NCBI GenBank assembly: GCA_003439945.1
Contig: QVRM01002200.1
Coordinates: 372,001-436,000, forward strand
Source of the DNA: Dermanyssus gallinae
Lineage: Eukaryota > Arthropoda > Arachnida > Mesostigmata > Dermanyssidae
Direction of reading: 5' to 3'
Length of the DNA: 64,000 nucleotides
In this document: one piece after another, positions 23,663 to 36,195 of the stretch
Layout of the letters: every line of letters starts with the position of its first letter
How positions within the stretch are numbered: position 1 is the stretch's first letter
Notes under the pieces: generated by a model
What the model saw: the letters and a program-made list of their open reading frames with translations, nothing else
Told to the model about the DNA's origin: nothing
Databases searched by the model: none
Translations under genes and position numbers: made by a program

Positions 23663-25812
23663 TCAACAAAGTAAGGCTTTACTCAGAGACAATCCTGTTA
23701 GGCGTTCTTGAAATAATGACTCAAGAATAATGGCACAAGTATAAGATGAATGGCACACTATGACGGTACGATCCTCAGTTAGCTCTCTCCGAGCTAGAAC
23801 AACCTGTATAGATGTTGCACCGCTCGACGAAGTGGCCCTTTGGAAGTGTCGACTTCGCAGGAGCGAGGCGCGCCATCCCGACCGTTGATCATCTTTGAAA
23901 TGCGTCCAAGTCGCCATTGGAGCCTTGGTGCATTGTCCTGATGGATAATTACGACATCCCCAACTCTAAGCTCATTGCCGGACGCACCCAGCCGCTTGTG
24001 ACCGCTTCGCAGGTATAAAACGTACTCGTTGCGCCACCTGCGCCAAAATAAGTTAAGAATTTATTCGCGCGCCCGCCACATCTTTACAAGATTATCGCCT
24101 CGAGCACCCTGCTGCGTCATATCTCCCGAGGGTAGCGCGATCGGAACTCGAGACGCTACAAAGTGAGCTGGGGTTAGTGGTACGTTCTCACTTGGTGAGT
24201 CCGGTATATGGGTAAGAGGTCTGGAGTTGATTATGGCCTTAATTTCCTTGATCAGTGTAAGGAATGCAAACAGTGGCAGCAAGTGAGCCTTGACGGGCCT
24301 CTTGATGCAATCCTTTACCACAGGAACCAATCGCTCGAATTGGCCACCCCACCAAGCGGCCTTTGGTGCGTTGAAGTGCCACTTAAATTTCGAAGACCCG
24401 AAATATTGTTGAACTTCGGGACTCTTTAATGCTTCCCATAGGGAAGGGACAGCTTTCGCTGCTCGAACAAAGTTTAGTCCGTTGTCCGAATTTATAGTGT
24501 CAGGTAAACCACGACACCCAACGAAACGTTTTATAGCATCAATGCAGCTAGCTCCAGTGAAATCTTTCACAACCTCGAGATGTAATGCTCTTGTCACACT
24601 ACATGTGAACAATGCTATCCACACTTTCACTTCAACCTTTCCTTGAAGAACCGTGAATGGCCCGAGGTAATCAAGACCGACTTGTTTAAATGTCGTCGTA
24701 AAACCATCAATCCTCTGGCTGGTAATGAAGCTTCGATTGCTCCTCCCGGTTGCGCCCGCTCACGGGCACATATCGCACACGAGTGGATAACGCTTTTGGT
24801 TAATTGCCGAGACCGGAGGATCCAGAACGTTTGGCGGAGGTTTGTCAATACAATGTCCGTGCGCTAGTGACGCACCCCTTTTACATGTGCATCCTCGATT
24901 ATAAGGCGAGTTAGATGGTCGTCGGCAAGGAGAACAGGATGTCGCACTTCCAATAATTTATCCATATTCTCTAGGCGACCCCCTACTCTGATGAAGCCCC
25001 CATGGTCAATTAATGGTTTAAAAGCTGCGATACGCGGATCATCACATGTTTTGCCATTGAGCAGTTGTGCTTTTGCTGAGGCAAAACACCTTTGTTGTGA
25101 TCTTTTAATTGACTCGCACTTTGCTGTGTGTATTTCAGCAGATTGTAGCGGCAATGTCGTGAGTGACAGAGTTGGACCGCATAGATTAGCGTCCCCCCCC
25201 CCCCCCCCCGGCGCGCCTTGCTACGGAGTCGTCGAATAAAGCGCATCAAAGTGGCGTATACACGGATTGCCTTTGTCAGAGACGAATATTTTGTGATATC
25301 AAAAGCTGAATATTCACTTTGCACATGGATCGTGCATAGTTATTTTGCTGTCGGAGAAATGCCGGACCCTCCCGCCAAGTTGTCGAGCTGTCTAGCTTGA
25401 CGATGTCACAACCTCGAGAAGGTAAATCGGCAAGGTTGCTGGTTCCGTCAATGTGTGCCCACTTTGTCGGCGTAGATAGTTTCAAAATCTCCTTTAGTCT
25501 GTTGCAAATGAAGACCCCGTGCTTTTCCGGATTGTCACCGTAAATCCAGTGAAGAACGTTTCTAGAATCTGAGCAAAGAAACTTTTCTACGTTGTTGAGG
25601 CCTACATGATTTGCTACAAAGTCGACAAGTCGCGCTGTACAAAGCGCCGCAACTAACTTTTTTCGCGGAGTAGTCATCTGTTCCAAGGCCTTGATAGGCG
25701 TGAGTCTAGCCTTGGCTGCAACGAGGCCTATACTGATTTTTCTATTTATATATCCAGTGATATATTTTGCTTGCAATGATGATGGTAATGGGGACCCTCG
25801 CAGAATAGACAT
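23663..25812 (-). pseudogene. BEL/Pao Pol remnant: RNase H, integrase, C-terminal domain
   Basis: The RNase H part (25812-25276) includes ISIGLVAAKARLTPIKALEQ and WAHIDGTSNLADLPSRG. The integrase zinc-binding part (25154-24627) has His residues in EDAHVKG and C-A-I-C. The core has LDYLGPFTV (first Asp), INSDNGLNF (second Asp) and AWWGGQFERLV (Glu), so D-D-E is complete. The frame at 24630-24061 continues to INSRPLTHIPDSP and VPLTPAHFV. After a stop, VGDVVIIQDNAP and WRLGRI belong to the C-terminal DUF5641-like domain. At least three frame breaks. Protease and RT are absent. Confidence 0.88.
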
Positions 25813-27022
25813 GGCTCACGCTTTTTGTCTTTGTTGTTTGTGCTAACGGCCGACAGTCTGCCTCTGTTGTGATTGCTATGAGTCGGAGGAACAGGCAAAC
25901 CGTTGTTGCCGGATCCGCTGTCGCGAGAGTTTAGTTGCAACATTGCGCTCGATGCGCCCTGGCTTTGACGGCCACCACCCTTCCAGTGCTGTGGCTGTTG
26001 TGAACTTTCACCTGTCTGACTGAGCCGTATTTGCTGCTCGCGGGTGCATATCTCCTTCGCAAGAAATGAACGTAGGTCATTGAAACGGCGGACCAACTGC
26101 TCTGGCAGCTTAGCTGTGTCAGCAAGCGAGGGGAGTGGTGTCTTTGAATCGATGGCACTGAGGTCATAGTTGTCTTCTATGGACGCCAGGTATCGGAGAA
26201 CAAGTTGATCAGGCAACGAGCGGAGCAATACTGAATATATCATACCGGCATAGTTTTTAGGTTCATCCAACGTCATTAAATAATTATTGAGTTTATCCAA
26301 CAACTCGTTAAAGCAACCCAAGTCTGATACCTTTTGTACCTTTGGAAGTGCCAACATATTCATAAATACGCCCGTAACGATTGTCTCTAAGTTACCATAC
26401 CTTTGAATCAAATTACGAATAGCTCTCTGATAATTATCTCCCATTGGCGGCATCCCTTGCAACGCTTTTGCTGGTTCTTCATCCAGGTGATCTCGGAGGT
26501 ATTTAAAGCGATAAGTGTCGTTCAGATGGAGGCGGTCATGCAAGCGGCTTTAAATTCTTCCCAGAATTGCACAAACTGCGTGATATCACCACCGAAGCGC
26601 CGAATCTTGATTGGAGGTAATTGAGAGTTCTGCTGCACCTGCACCGACACAAGACGTTCCATCAACGCCGTCGCAGCAGTTCCGTTATTCATCTCCTCGC
26701 TCTTGAATTGCCGCGGTTCTGATATTATCCGCGCCTCGATGACGGCTTGAATATAATCAAGTTTCTCTTGATATGCTTGGGCTGTCTTGCACTCCTGCTC
26801 AACGGCTTCATTTGACAGTCCACTGTCTACCACTTGGTCCATCCAATTGTTATCGTAGTTAACCAGTTCTGTGCGAAGACGGTTGATTCTTTTGAGATGT
26901 GCTTGTAGCAACGCTGGCTCGGTAGCGGCAGCGTCACTCTGCACGGCTTTAACTGCGTCATTTACGGTCTTGCGTGGCAACGCACGTAGATTGCGAATTC
27001 GTAGTTGTTTCGCTGTTTCCAT
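25746..27022 (-). pseudogene. BEL/Pao Gag
   Basis: Two overlapping frames (27022-26522 and 26543-25746) joined by one frameshift. The first holds the helical N-terminus and PPIKIRRFGGDITQFVQFWE, the BEL gag (DUF1759-type) start. The second has FKYLRDHLDEEPAKALQGM and ends with CLFCEGPHYHHHC, a CCHC-type zinc knuckle. Gag packages element RNA. The match in block order is convincing; the frameshift and the downstream deletion make it inactive. Confidence 0.85.
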
Positions 27023-27347
27023 TGTCAGACCGGAAGGCCGATGTCCCGAACAAAGTCACAATAGCTGAAACAGAGTAAGTTACTCCTGCAGCTACCGACG
27101 GTTTCCTGCCGCGGTTGCGGTTGTTGTTGCCGTTTTATGCAATCACTAACGAAACAAGTACTTCGACGAAATGATCCTCATCCGGAGCAAGTAGCTCACA
27201 GCGCTATATAATTGATCAAAATTGCCAGTATTGGCACACAATCGATCTCGACGACCGATTTTTATGCTGCCTGTTGGCTAGAAACCGGTAGCTGTTTTTT
27301 GGTTTCACGAGCCGAGCGGTTCACAAGAGGCCGTTGGGCGCCAATTA

Positions 27348-27663
27348 TGTCACAGATCACTACTGACGAATGAACACACGTCAAGCGATACGTATACTAA
27401 AACTGTATTTATTTTTACAAAACAGTTTCAGAGTGGGTCTCACACGTGCACACGCTTCTTACAGCTCGTTCGAACATCTACTACTTCGTTTTCTTCTTTT
27501 GCCGCGTGGCCTCCTTCGTGGGCCAGACACGGTCGTAAAGTAGGGCGACTCTAGCTGTTTGATTCGCTACCAAACCGCTCCAACAAACGAGGTTCTAAGC
27601 AACTTATTGCATATCAGACCTCTCCAACAAGCGGTCAGACCAATTAATATGGAGATATTCACA
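27348..27663 (-). repeat. 5' LTR of BEL/Pao element
   Basis: On the plus strand TGTCACAGATCACTACTGAC to GGAGATATTCACA. It is collinear with 22991-23553 apart from the insert there. Confidence 0.9.
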
Positions 27664-27845
27664 AGAATGGCCATCGTTCTCGCGCAGCGGAACGGGAAAG
27701 AACGGTCGTGCTCGATGCATACCTAAACCGGGCACAGCGTAAGCTTCTTCTTGTTTTTAAGCTTTTTCGAAAGCTCCTCAAGTTTCTGAACTTTGCTCTC
27801 ACAATTGTACTAGTTGAATACGGATTATTTTAAATAATAGTACTA

Positions 27846-27990
27846 CCGAGCAAAATAGCTTAGTGGCAAAAGCCTTTGCCTTGCATTCGGGAGGCCGGGG
27901 TTCGAGACCCAGACCGACGACTCCTAAATTGGTTTTCATGGTTCCCAATTTAAACAAGGTGAATGCCGGAGTAGACTAAAAAATCGACCA
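27846..27990 (+). mobile_element. tRNA-derived SINE, type 1 (second copy)
   Basis: ACCGAGCAAAATAGCTTAGT, box B GGTTCGAGACC, then CCTAAATTGG...CCAATTT and an A-rich end. About 85 percent like 5088-5228 by eye. Confidence 0.82.
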
Positions 27991-28429
27991 TGGTTGAAAA
28001 AATAACGGGGAGCACAGATGTCTCAATAAAAAGAGATGGTGTATTACCATCCAACCCTCCCCCCCCCATTAAAAAAAACTAGCAATATCGAAGCTTCTAG
28101 TAGAATAGATTCGTCAGTTAACAAAAAAAAAGATAATTACACTCTTGCCGCGGCAGCGTTATGGCACTGTACGACGAAAGCGCCGCCGGTCCGAATAAAC
28201 AGACCAGCGGTTCTATGTTCTACATACATAATCTATATTTCAGAGTATTCGCAGGGAGGTTTTGTTTCATATAGAAGTACCCTCTTCATTACGCCTATTA
28301 AGCCAAGGCAGCATGCATTTCAACCAGCACCCCTGGTTGACATGGTTAAGCGTTCTATACGTTTGCTACATCAAAACTTTGGGGTGGACGATTGTACCTG
28401 CGCAAACGTGTGATCACGGGTTTTTTAAA

Positions 28430-30250
28430 TCAGAGGTTAGTCCAGTTCAACAATGTGTTTTGAACAAACGCTCCGTTTCCTCGCTGAAGGCCGAGCGACA
28501 GCCTCTGATAGCCTGAATGTAGGGGGGGTCGGCAGCTCCCATAGTCTAGAACGCCAACGGACAACGGAAAATTCGTGCGGATAATCAACGCTACAATATT
28601 TTCTGCATTTGTTCTAACCTGGAGGCATGACTTGCTCGGTCCTGCACCGACCATCGGAAGGGCTAATGAATCGATTACAGTTGCGTCCCAGACAAGCATG
28701 CGGCCGCGCTCAAAAGGTGTCAGAGTCAGACCGTCTGGTCTTTCTGAATTATCATCCCTGGATATACCTGGGGGTTCCAATGCATACGAAAAGTCTCAGC
28801 GCGCGTCTAGAGGTGTCATTTAAGGCGGAGTAACGTGCTCGTCGGCCTGCACTCAAGGCGCATGACAGGTCATGATGAGCCAGCGCGTCCATAAGATCAC
28901 CGCAGCGACATCGCTGGGGCACGACTGGGTCAACAACAAGCTGCAGTCCTGTGCGTATGCGCCTTGTCTCGTCATCCAAAAGAGCCTTCATTTTCGGAGA
29001 GGGTAGGGCGTGTAACCAAGCTCCAGTCCCTTGACTGCTAATAACTCGAAGCCTGGTTCTATTTGCAATGGAGGGTACTCTAGTGTTAAGACCTGCTAGT
29101 CCCTTTTCATGTAGGAGAGCTATCCAACTGCCTGATTAGCCTTATCATCGGGAGGAGAATCAATTAAAGACGACAATCCGTCAGCCTTTGAAGCTTAATG
29201 TTATAAGCGTTCTAGCTATCACTATCCAATAATGCTTCAACTCTGTCCGCGGCCTGGGCAAATGGCGACACGATTGCTGGTCCTGCCGTCACGACCGCGT
29301 CCCGCACACCTAGGCCTCCTAAAGAGACCGGGACTAGGGCACTTAAACTAAGTGCATTTCACGGCTGTAAAAGCTCAGGCAAAACGAAAAAAAATCATCT
29401 TTTGAGCAGGCGTGTTAACTACTTGGCTAAAAAGCAAGATCTAAGAAGGAGTAGGCCGCAGCAAGCTCCCTACTGGGATAGTCTGTCTGTGGCGAAGTCA
29501 AGTTTCTCTTTTAGACTGGCTAATGCATTTGCAATGCCGGCCGGCAATAAGGGTACGCCTAGCAGCTCAAGGTCAACCGTCCACTACGCGACAGCCCGGA
29601 GGTAAACTAGAAAGTTAAATCCAAAAGTTCAAAATCGTTGCGGGGTGTAACATATACGGCCTTTAGCACGCTGGTAAAATCGTTTCGAAAATGTAGTTTA
29701 AACATCACCGTCGGCACTTTGCGCAATTGCAAAAATGTACGGGCACAGTGTACTGCTACCTATGTGCCCTCAGCGGTAGCGTAACCTAGTTGGTGTTGAC
29801 CAAGAGTTGCTGAAATTTTAACCCTAAAATCGTAACAGCTGATTCTGGCCCACCAAATGGCAAACGACTGAGGGACAGGCGATCGGACGTAATGAGCTAT
29901 CTTCTTTTAATGCAAACATCCTCGCCCTAAAGATAAATGGTAAAAAACAAGATAGGGCGAACCCCACCTGGCCCCACATGAACCACTTTGACAATGGCGT
30001 TAGCAAGTCGACTGGCCGTGCTGCTTAGTGCACCAGACAACAAGTCTTGCAACAAACGGGGCCTCATTAAGTCAAGGCCGGCAGCTGAACTTCTGCTAAA
30101 GGTCTTCATAGCATTCAGTATCTCTTCACGTGAGGTTGAAAAAGGCAGTGTGACCGCCGGGGGTGTGGGCATGGAGAGATCCAGAGGCGCTCTATGTTTG
30201 GGCCGAAGAGCTTCCGTATTTTCGTTGACTGGCGCTAGCATATCCTAGGA
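28430..30250 (-). pseudogene. LINE family 3, minus-strand copy
   Basis: From the right: STSREEILNAMKTFSRSSAA then GLDLMRP (fingers region of this RT class, 30150-30030), degraded RT around 29.5 kb with HQLGYATAEGT and AVHCARTFLQ, then at 28991-28750 a CRCGD...HHDLSC cluster with RRARYSALND, and RPDGLTLTPFERG plus MLVWDATVIDSLA (28760-28640). The C-terminal PD...D pattern keeps the Asp that is Asn in the 15-18 kb copies. Stops throughout and much of the RT is missing. Confidence 0.75.
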
Positions 30251-30299
30251 GCTCACCAATCTGGCAGCACAGGATATCAAGTGATGTATTTATATAACT

Positions 30300-32300
30300 T
30301 GATTTGGAAGACTGTAGCGCCATCTAGGAAACATCTTCATGAGAAAAAAGTTGCGTTTGTAATAAAACAGCCATTACTGCAATTACGGGCGTATCGCCTT
30401 TGACGTTGAACGCCTAGTTGCCTTTTTAGAAGGTAGAGAACTGGTGAATGATGAAAGCAAATTCGTAGTGTTTTGCTGTACGAGTTTCGAAAAGATTCCA
30501 ATGCTGCCATAAGTGGTCAAAACATCCCCATCATCTTCGGGGATGACTCAATCAATGAACGGAATACCAAAAATAGTTTATCGAGTTCTGAGGTGAATAT
30601 TTACGCCTGGATAATGAATTCAGTCAACTTTTTCCGTTGGAAGAAGTCGTTCTGTGCTTGAAGGTACAACAAAATCTAACGGTTACTACTTGAGGAGTCG
30701 CAGAAGAAGTTATAGTTAATCAAGCAATAATTGTCAAGACGCTAGGTAAACCTAAAATTACTTCTAAAATTTTAAAGTGGGTTCTTCACAGGCTAAGTAA
30801 CGTCAACAAACTAGAGAGTATGCGCGTTTGCACTTCTGTCGTTAATCACCACAGCTAAGCGTCGCCCTTGGATCCGAAAGTGAAGAAAGAAAAAATCTAA
30901 CATCCGGACATCCGTGAAGTCTTTTTGGCTGCAGCGTTATGTAGGGTGCTTGAAGCCCGAACAAGCTTTGTGTGCCTGCCTTGAGAACCACACAAGCATG
31001 AAAAACTCTATAACCTCTGTGTTGACATCTGTGTGACAACTTGCAACACTGACAATGCAAGCTGAGAGGCTTTGAGTGAAGTGCAAAGCAAGCTTAAAAG
31101 TGCACCAGTTAGTGACGTCGGGATTTCCTCGTTTAGCCTGACTGGCGGTAGTATTCAATCTACAACGTCACCATACGCAAATACTCGCAGTATCAATAAT
31201 AGGCGAAACACCGGTGACGGAACTTGTACATCAATTTTAAAACTTCGCGCACGCATCCACGGCGTAGCCGTGATTTCCACAGGAAGTAAAAGTTTTTCGA
31301 AACTGTCTGCGTCTGGCGTGATTGAAGTTTGTCATTTATACACTAGTGAACGAGACAAGAATAGCCGCTAATCAGCCAGCCTTATGTAAAACCAAACAGC
31401 CATTATTAAATACGAGTTGAAGATACTGAAAATACTTCTTCAGGCTGCTGTAGCCACAGAAGCCGCAATGCCAGGCCCAAGCTGGGCGTCATTGTCAGAG
31501 GTACCTCGTCAACAGCGACCGAAAGCCTCAATTAATTATTCTAGAACTTGTGTTTCTTTCACGCAAAGTGTCTAAAAAGATAAGTCGGTATGTGGAAAAT
31601 TATTGCCTTCTACGCGTTTGAAATTACCGAGTGCTTGCTCGCAAGTCGGGCCCAAAGTCTACTCTTACGGCTAAAGCTACTCTTGGAAATTCAGGCTAGG
31701 TCGAAGGCGATGCATTGAGGGCTCTTTGCCCTGATTTGGCAGAAGCTATTAAGATTGTGACAGAAGTTCTCCAGCCCCCGTTAACTCTGCTACCACTGGC
31801 AAAAAGAACTCAGAAACTACTCATATTATCAGATAATAATTTCTCACAGCAAGATCCCGCAGTTTCCTCGACTTCTACAGCTAACTATTTAATCCGAGCG
31901 CCCGATATGTCGAGAGACGTTTACCCTAAGGGCTGACTAACCACATTAATTCGATGCACCCAGGATCGAAAGCCCACAGGCAGCTTGCATCAGAAACCAC
32001 ACGTCTACAACTTACACATATGACATCTCACAAACTTATAATGACTAAAACAGTGAGAAGGATTGTGCTGGAATGTCTTTTGCAATTTCTGAATTTGCTA
32101 GCAGTCGTTATGTTCCGATTTTCGAAGCATTCGCTTCTGTTAAAGACGGGTGAACATCTAATGGTGAGCAGCCAGGGCTGCTGCTCAAAGTGTTATACGG
32201 GGGGTTGTCTAAACCCCGTGCCCCCCGAGGATGCACATTCGGTTGCGTGCGGAGCCTGTAACACCCAGGAACCATGCCAAGACACGTTGAGTAATCGATT
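30300..32300. other. No clear gene; possible LINE 5' sequence
   Basis: Only short frames, none of a family I recognise. From about 31.4 kb the style (Leu/Pro/Ser frames on the plus strand) may be the degraded 5' part of the R1/LOA-like LINE that follows. That is a guess from position. Confidence 0.3.
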
Positions 32301-32589
32301 GAGTGGACTACAGTGAAACTTTGTGAAATTGTGGTTAGCACACACGAAACTGCAAGAGCGGGTAGGCCGCAGGAACAGTTTGCCGCAACCTTTTGATTAC
32401 AGGGGATTTGAACTCTACGCTAAACGACAAAATTCGCATGGAAAAAATGCGGCGAAACGCGGAATAAAAAGGAAGTACGGCTGGCACGAGAGGGGAGGGG
32501 GACATAATCCACCATGCAAAGCAACACCCTCAGGGCGAAGACAAAGGATGGCCAAACGTTCAGCGAGTTCTTCAGGCAATCAGTGACCA

Positions 32590-35500
32590 CGTGAGACCTG
32601 GACAGACCGGGGTCAAGCTGGGTAAAGTCAGACCATCAAATAATGGTGGCTCTGATGCGCTCATCGATGTATACGGAACTAGCATCACTGGAGGGAACAT
32701 CTGAATGGCAGGGAAGGAAGCTACTGTCCGCGAGGTCGCAGAGGCAACCATGATAATGGTCCTACAGAACGTTGACCCCTTCCTAGGCCCTAAACTACGC
32801 AATGAGCTTAGCGCAGTGCTCAATCTCACCCTGGAGGACGCACTCGACGTAGAAGAGAAGATGTGGATGGGAAATAATAACGTCAGGAAACGGCTCGTTA
32901 CGCTCCCACGCGTATTGGCCAAGCGTCTTATTGATATAAGGAGGTGACATTGGGCACGATGGTATGCAAGCCTGAAGAATGGGTGAAACTACCAACGTGT
33001 TTAACTGCCAGAAATTCGGCCACTTAGCTAGGGTATGCAAAGGAGCGAAAATAGACGGCCGGAGGTACCACAAATGCGGGGAGGTCGACTACATCATAAC
33101 TGCACGTTCGCACTAGAGTGCAAGAATGAAGGGCACGTAGCTAACTCTATAACCTGCCTGAAGTTTAAAGAAATAGGTAGACACAAGCAATAAGGGAAGC
33201 CAGCGACTGCGTTGTCAGCAAAAACTGCCCCTCCGAGCAGTGTCGCACGGCAGCAACAGCGAGAAAAACCATCTAAGCCGTAAAGGGAGGAAAAAGGACT
33301 ATCATCGATGACGACGGCTTCACAATCCTCAAGCAAACGGTAAGGACACAGTATAAGTCAAGCGAGCCGGGTGGCTTAGGCATCAGAATAAATAGCCTGA
33401 AACTCATCCAGGTCAACTGCAACCGCAGTCAACCATTGCATGCTATGATGGAGAAGATCGTGAGCAGTTACAAGGCAAGATTGACATTGAGCAACGAGCG
33501 AATATACGACTAGCTCAGAGCAAACCAGACTGGGTAGTCGACAATAAAGCCAACGCCTACATCACTGCGGATCGCTCCATTACCATAGAAAGACAAGGAG
33601 AAGGTAACGGCTGCGTTTGAGCCAAAGTCGCTGGGGTCGGCAGAATATATTCCTGCTATATGAGCTAAACCATTGCCTCCGAGGTATGGGGGTCAGCATG
33701 AAGAGATCACAGGGGGGAGCTGCTGCTCGACTGGGTGACAGCCAACAATCTGGCGGTTATGAATGACGGTAGAACCAACGTTCCAGCGAATAGGGCAAGA
33801 CACTACACAGGAATCGCACGTCGATCTGACGATATACAGTGAGGATATAGCGGGAGCAGCCTTCGGTTGGCACACCGACGACGCCAGAGTGACTCCATCA
33901 TACACTGCTTAATGCCTGTGCGTTGGTCTCTAACATGCCGATCCACCTTATGAGAAAACGACCCGTCCAGTCAAAATATAGGTGGAATGACAAAATCAAG
34001 AGTCGCCGAAAGGAATTCATGTAGGCTTGAAAACGCCTAAAACATGAGACAGCGAATGGGAGACCCACGTGCGATATTATCATTGCATACAGGCAGTGTG
34101 CGGCGAAACTAAAACGAGAAATAGCTGACAGTAAAAGACAATGTTGGAAGAAGACCTCTGGCGAAGATCGACGACAAGCCCTGAGGCCGGCCGTGTAAGG
34201 TGGTGTGGCGCCAAATGAAGAAGACACTAAAGCTGGATATGCCGGAACAAGAACAAAAGAGCGCCCCAAAGAGGCTTTTCCCCTACCATGAAGACTTCTC
34301 GAGGAAAGACGTCCAGATTCCAGACAGATACGATCTGACAGAGGACGATGTGTGTCCGGTTTTGATGCAGGAAGTACTTCAGGCCAATACGTATTATTAA
34401 CACGCTTGCCAAAGGCTTCGAAAGGATCATCGAGGAACGGCTTAGATCTTTTGTTGAAGAGTTCGGGCTATTTTGAGCGACCCAATATGGAATCCAAAAA
34501 ATAGATCGGTCCACATAGCAATACACAAGATCGTGGCGAAGACAGAACATCTACACAGTTCCACACGAAGAATGCGCCAGATAATGGCTGCGATCTTCCT
34601 GGATGTGAGAAACGCGTTCAACAGTCTTCCATGGAGGTTATCCTAGAAACCCTTAGAAGGAAGCAAGCACCCCATACTTGGTTAGCGTGATTTCAGGCAA
34701 CCTGCAAGAGCGCAAAATTCTGATCGCCGTAACTGCAATGGACATGACGGCCGGTGTACCACAGGGTTCCATTCTGGGACCACTACTATGGAACAGTTCT
34801 TATGACGACGTACTGCGTATCCAAGACCTGCCAAGAGGGGTGGAAACATTAGCGTACGCTAACTATCTGGCAGTAGTCGTCAAAGCCAAATGAAGTGTCT
34901 AACTTTAACTGAATGCCAACAAAACCCTGCAGGCGATTATCGAATGGATGAAAAGCGTGCAGCTCGCATTGGCGCCCAAGAAAAGCGAGGCGGTCTTGCT
35001 CACCGACCGTGTCGCAGTCGACCTTGGGAACCTTATGTTGGCAGATAAGAGCATCAAGATAGTCGAGCATGTTTGGTACCTGGGCGTCTGCCTATCTAGG
35101 ACTGGACTCAGAGGAAATAAACACTTTTAGATTGCTACGACAAAGGCAATGAAAGCAGGAAACGACATTGCAAAGATCTTATTGAACATCCACGGATACA
35201 AGTAAGCGGATCGGAGGAAACTTGTGCTGTCAGTGGCCGGATCGATAGCCTTCTTCGGGTGTTCAGTCTGGTTCAACTCGGCAACAGCCGTAGAAAGAAC
35301 TAAGAACCTGCTAAGAAAAACTCAGCGAATGACGGCGCTAAGGATCATCCAAGCATACCGTACGGCAGATACGGCTGCTGCCCTAGCCCTGGCCGGCACT
35401 CTTCCGTGTAATCTCGTAGTTAAGGAACGGCGCAGAGTGTGGGACCACAGCGATCAAAAGAGGCGGAGCGCAAAGCTATGCTTTCCGAGTGGCAACGAAA

Positions 35501-35990
35501 AGGGACAGAATTGCGAAAGGGAGAGCCCGGAGCCAAGATCCGAAATCGAATCCCGGGCGTCAAAAATCCCGGACGTGGTTGGATTGTCCAGGAGCCAACA
35601 TGGACTTCTCCATGACCAAAGTCATAACTGGACATGAAGATTTCCAGGCCTACCTGGACGATTTCAACGTAGTTGTCTAATCGGGGAGCTGCATCCACTG
35701 CACACAAGACACACGAGACGACGCGTTCCAAGCGATGCTCGTTTGTCCTGTTCTATAGCAAGCAAGAGTACTTGGTTTGAACAAAGTGGCGTACCGTTGG
35801 CAGCAAAACGGCGACCCGACGTTGAGAAATCCTTCTCAAGCATGACGAGAACAAGCATGAAGGATTTTATTCAGTTCATCTGCGAAACCACTAGCGGCTG
35901 GAAAGTTAGGGCTTAAAGAGCAAAATAACTCCTCGATAATGCCGGCGATAGAGAACACAGAGACGCAGAACGGAATGGTCCTAATCAAAA
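32590..35990 (+). pseudogene. R1/LOA-like LINE, ORF1 plus ORF2 remnant
   Basis: ORF1 ends (32980-33170) in three gag-type zinc knuckles: CQKFGHLARVC with the preceding Cys in a shifted frame, a second at KCGEVD, a third at C-K-N-x-G-T-x-V-A-N. Endonuclease remains begin LKLIQVNCNRSQPLHAMMEK (33400). The RT part contains MTAGVPQGSILGPLLWN (34750) and EAVLLTDRV, and the C-terminus reads MTKVITGHEDFQAYLDDFN with CIHC and FQAMLVCP (35610-35750), as in R1/LOA elements. The catalytic box reads YANYLAVVV, so both Asp are lost. Dozens of stops. Confidence 0.78.
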
Positions 35991-36195
35991 GGGAACCTTC
36001 CCCGCGGGTGACCTCGGCGCATTGCTCAGGTAGGCTCCCACCACTCCTACCTACCCATAGTACTATTAACCGCAGATCTGGGAGTCCTGGAGTAAATTTT
36101 AAGAGAGGCTGCGGTTTCAGAACATCAAAAACCTGGAGTTTTAGTCGGTAAAGCCACTAGTATTGCAGTTAGTCCGACACTGTTCGGCCCACATA

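Larger units (their letters stand above)
22991..27663 (-). mobile_element. BEL/Pao LTR retrotransposon, deletion derivative
   Basis: Two LTRs in the same orientation flank gag, RNase H and integrase sequences, all minus strand. The 5' LTR is 27348-27663 (316 bp) and the 3' LTR 22991-23553, enlarged by a SINE. Next to the 5' LTR the minus strand reads TTGGCGCCCAACG, a BEL-type primer-binding site. The gag zinc knuckle runs directly into the RNase H region near 25810, so protease and RT are missing. AATGGC is found at both outer borders, two bases out of register on the right. The element sits in the 33-kb intron in the same orientation as the gene. Confidence 0.9.

Noticed and set aside
22991..27663. 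Envelope gene or endogenous retrovirus
   Set aside because: No env-like frame exists between integrase and the 3' LTR; the element is a retrotransposon deletion derivative.
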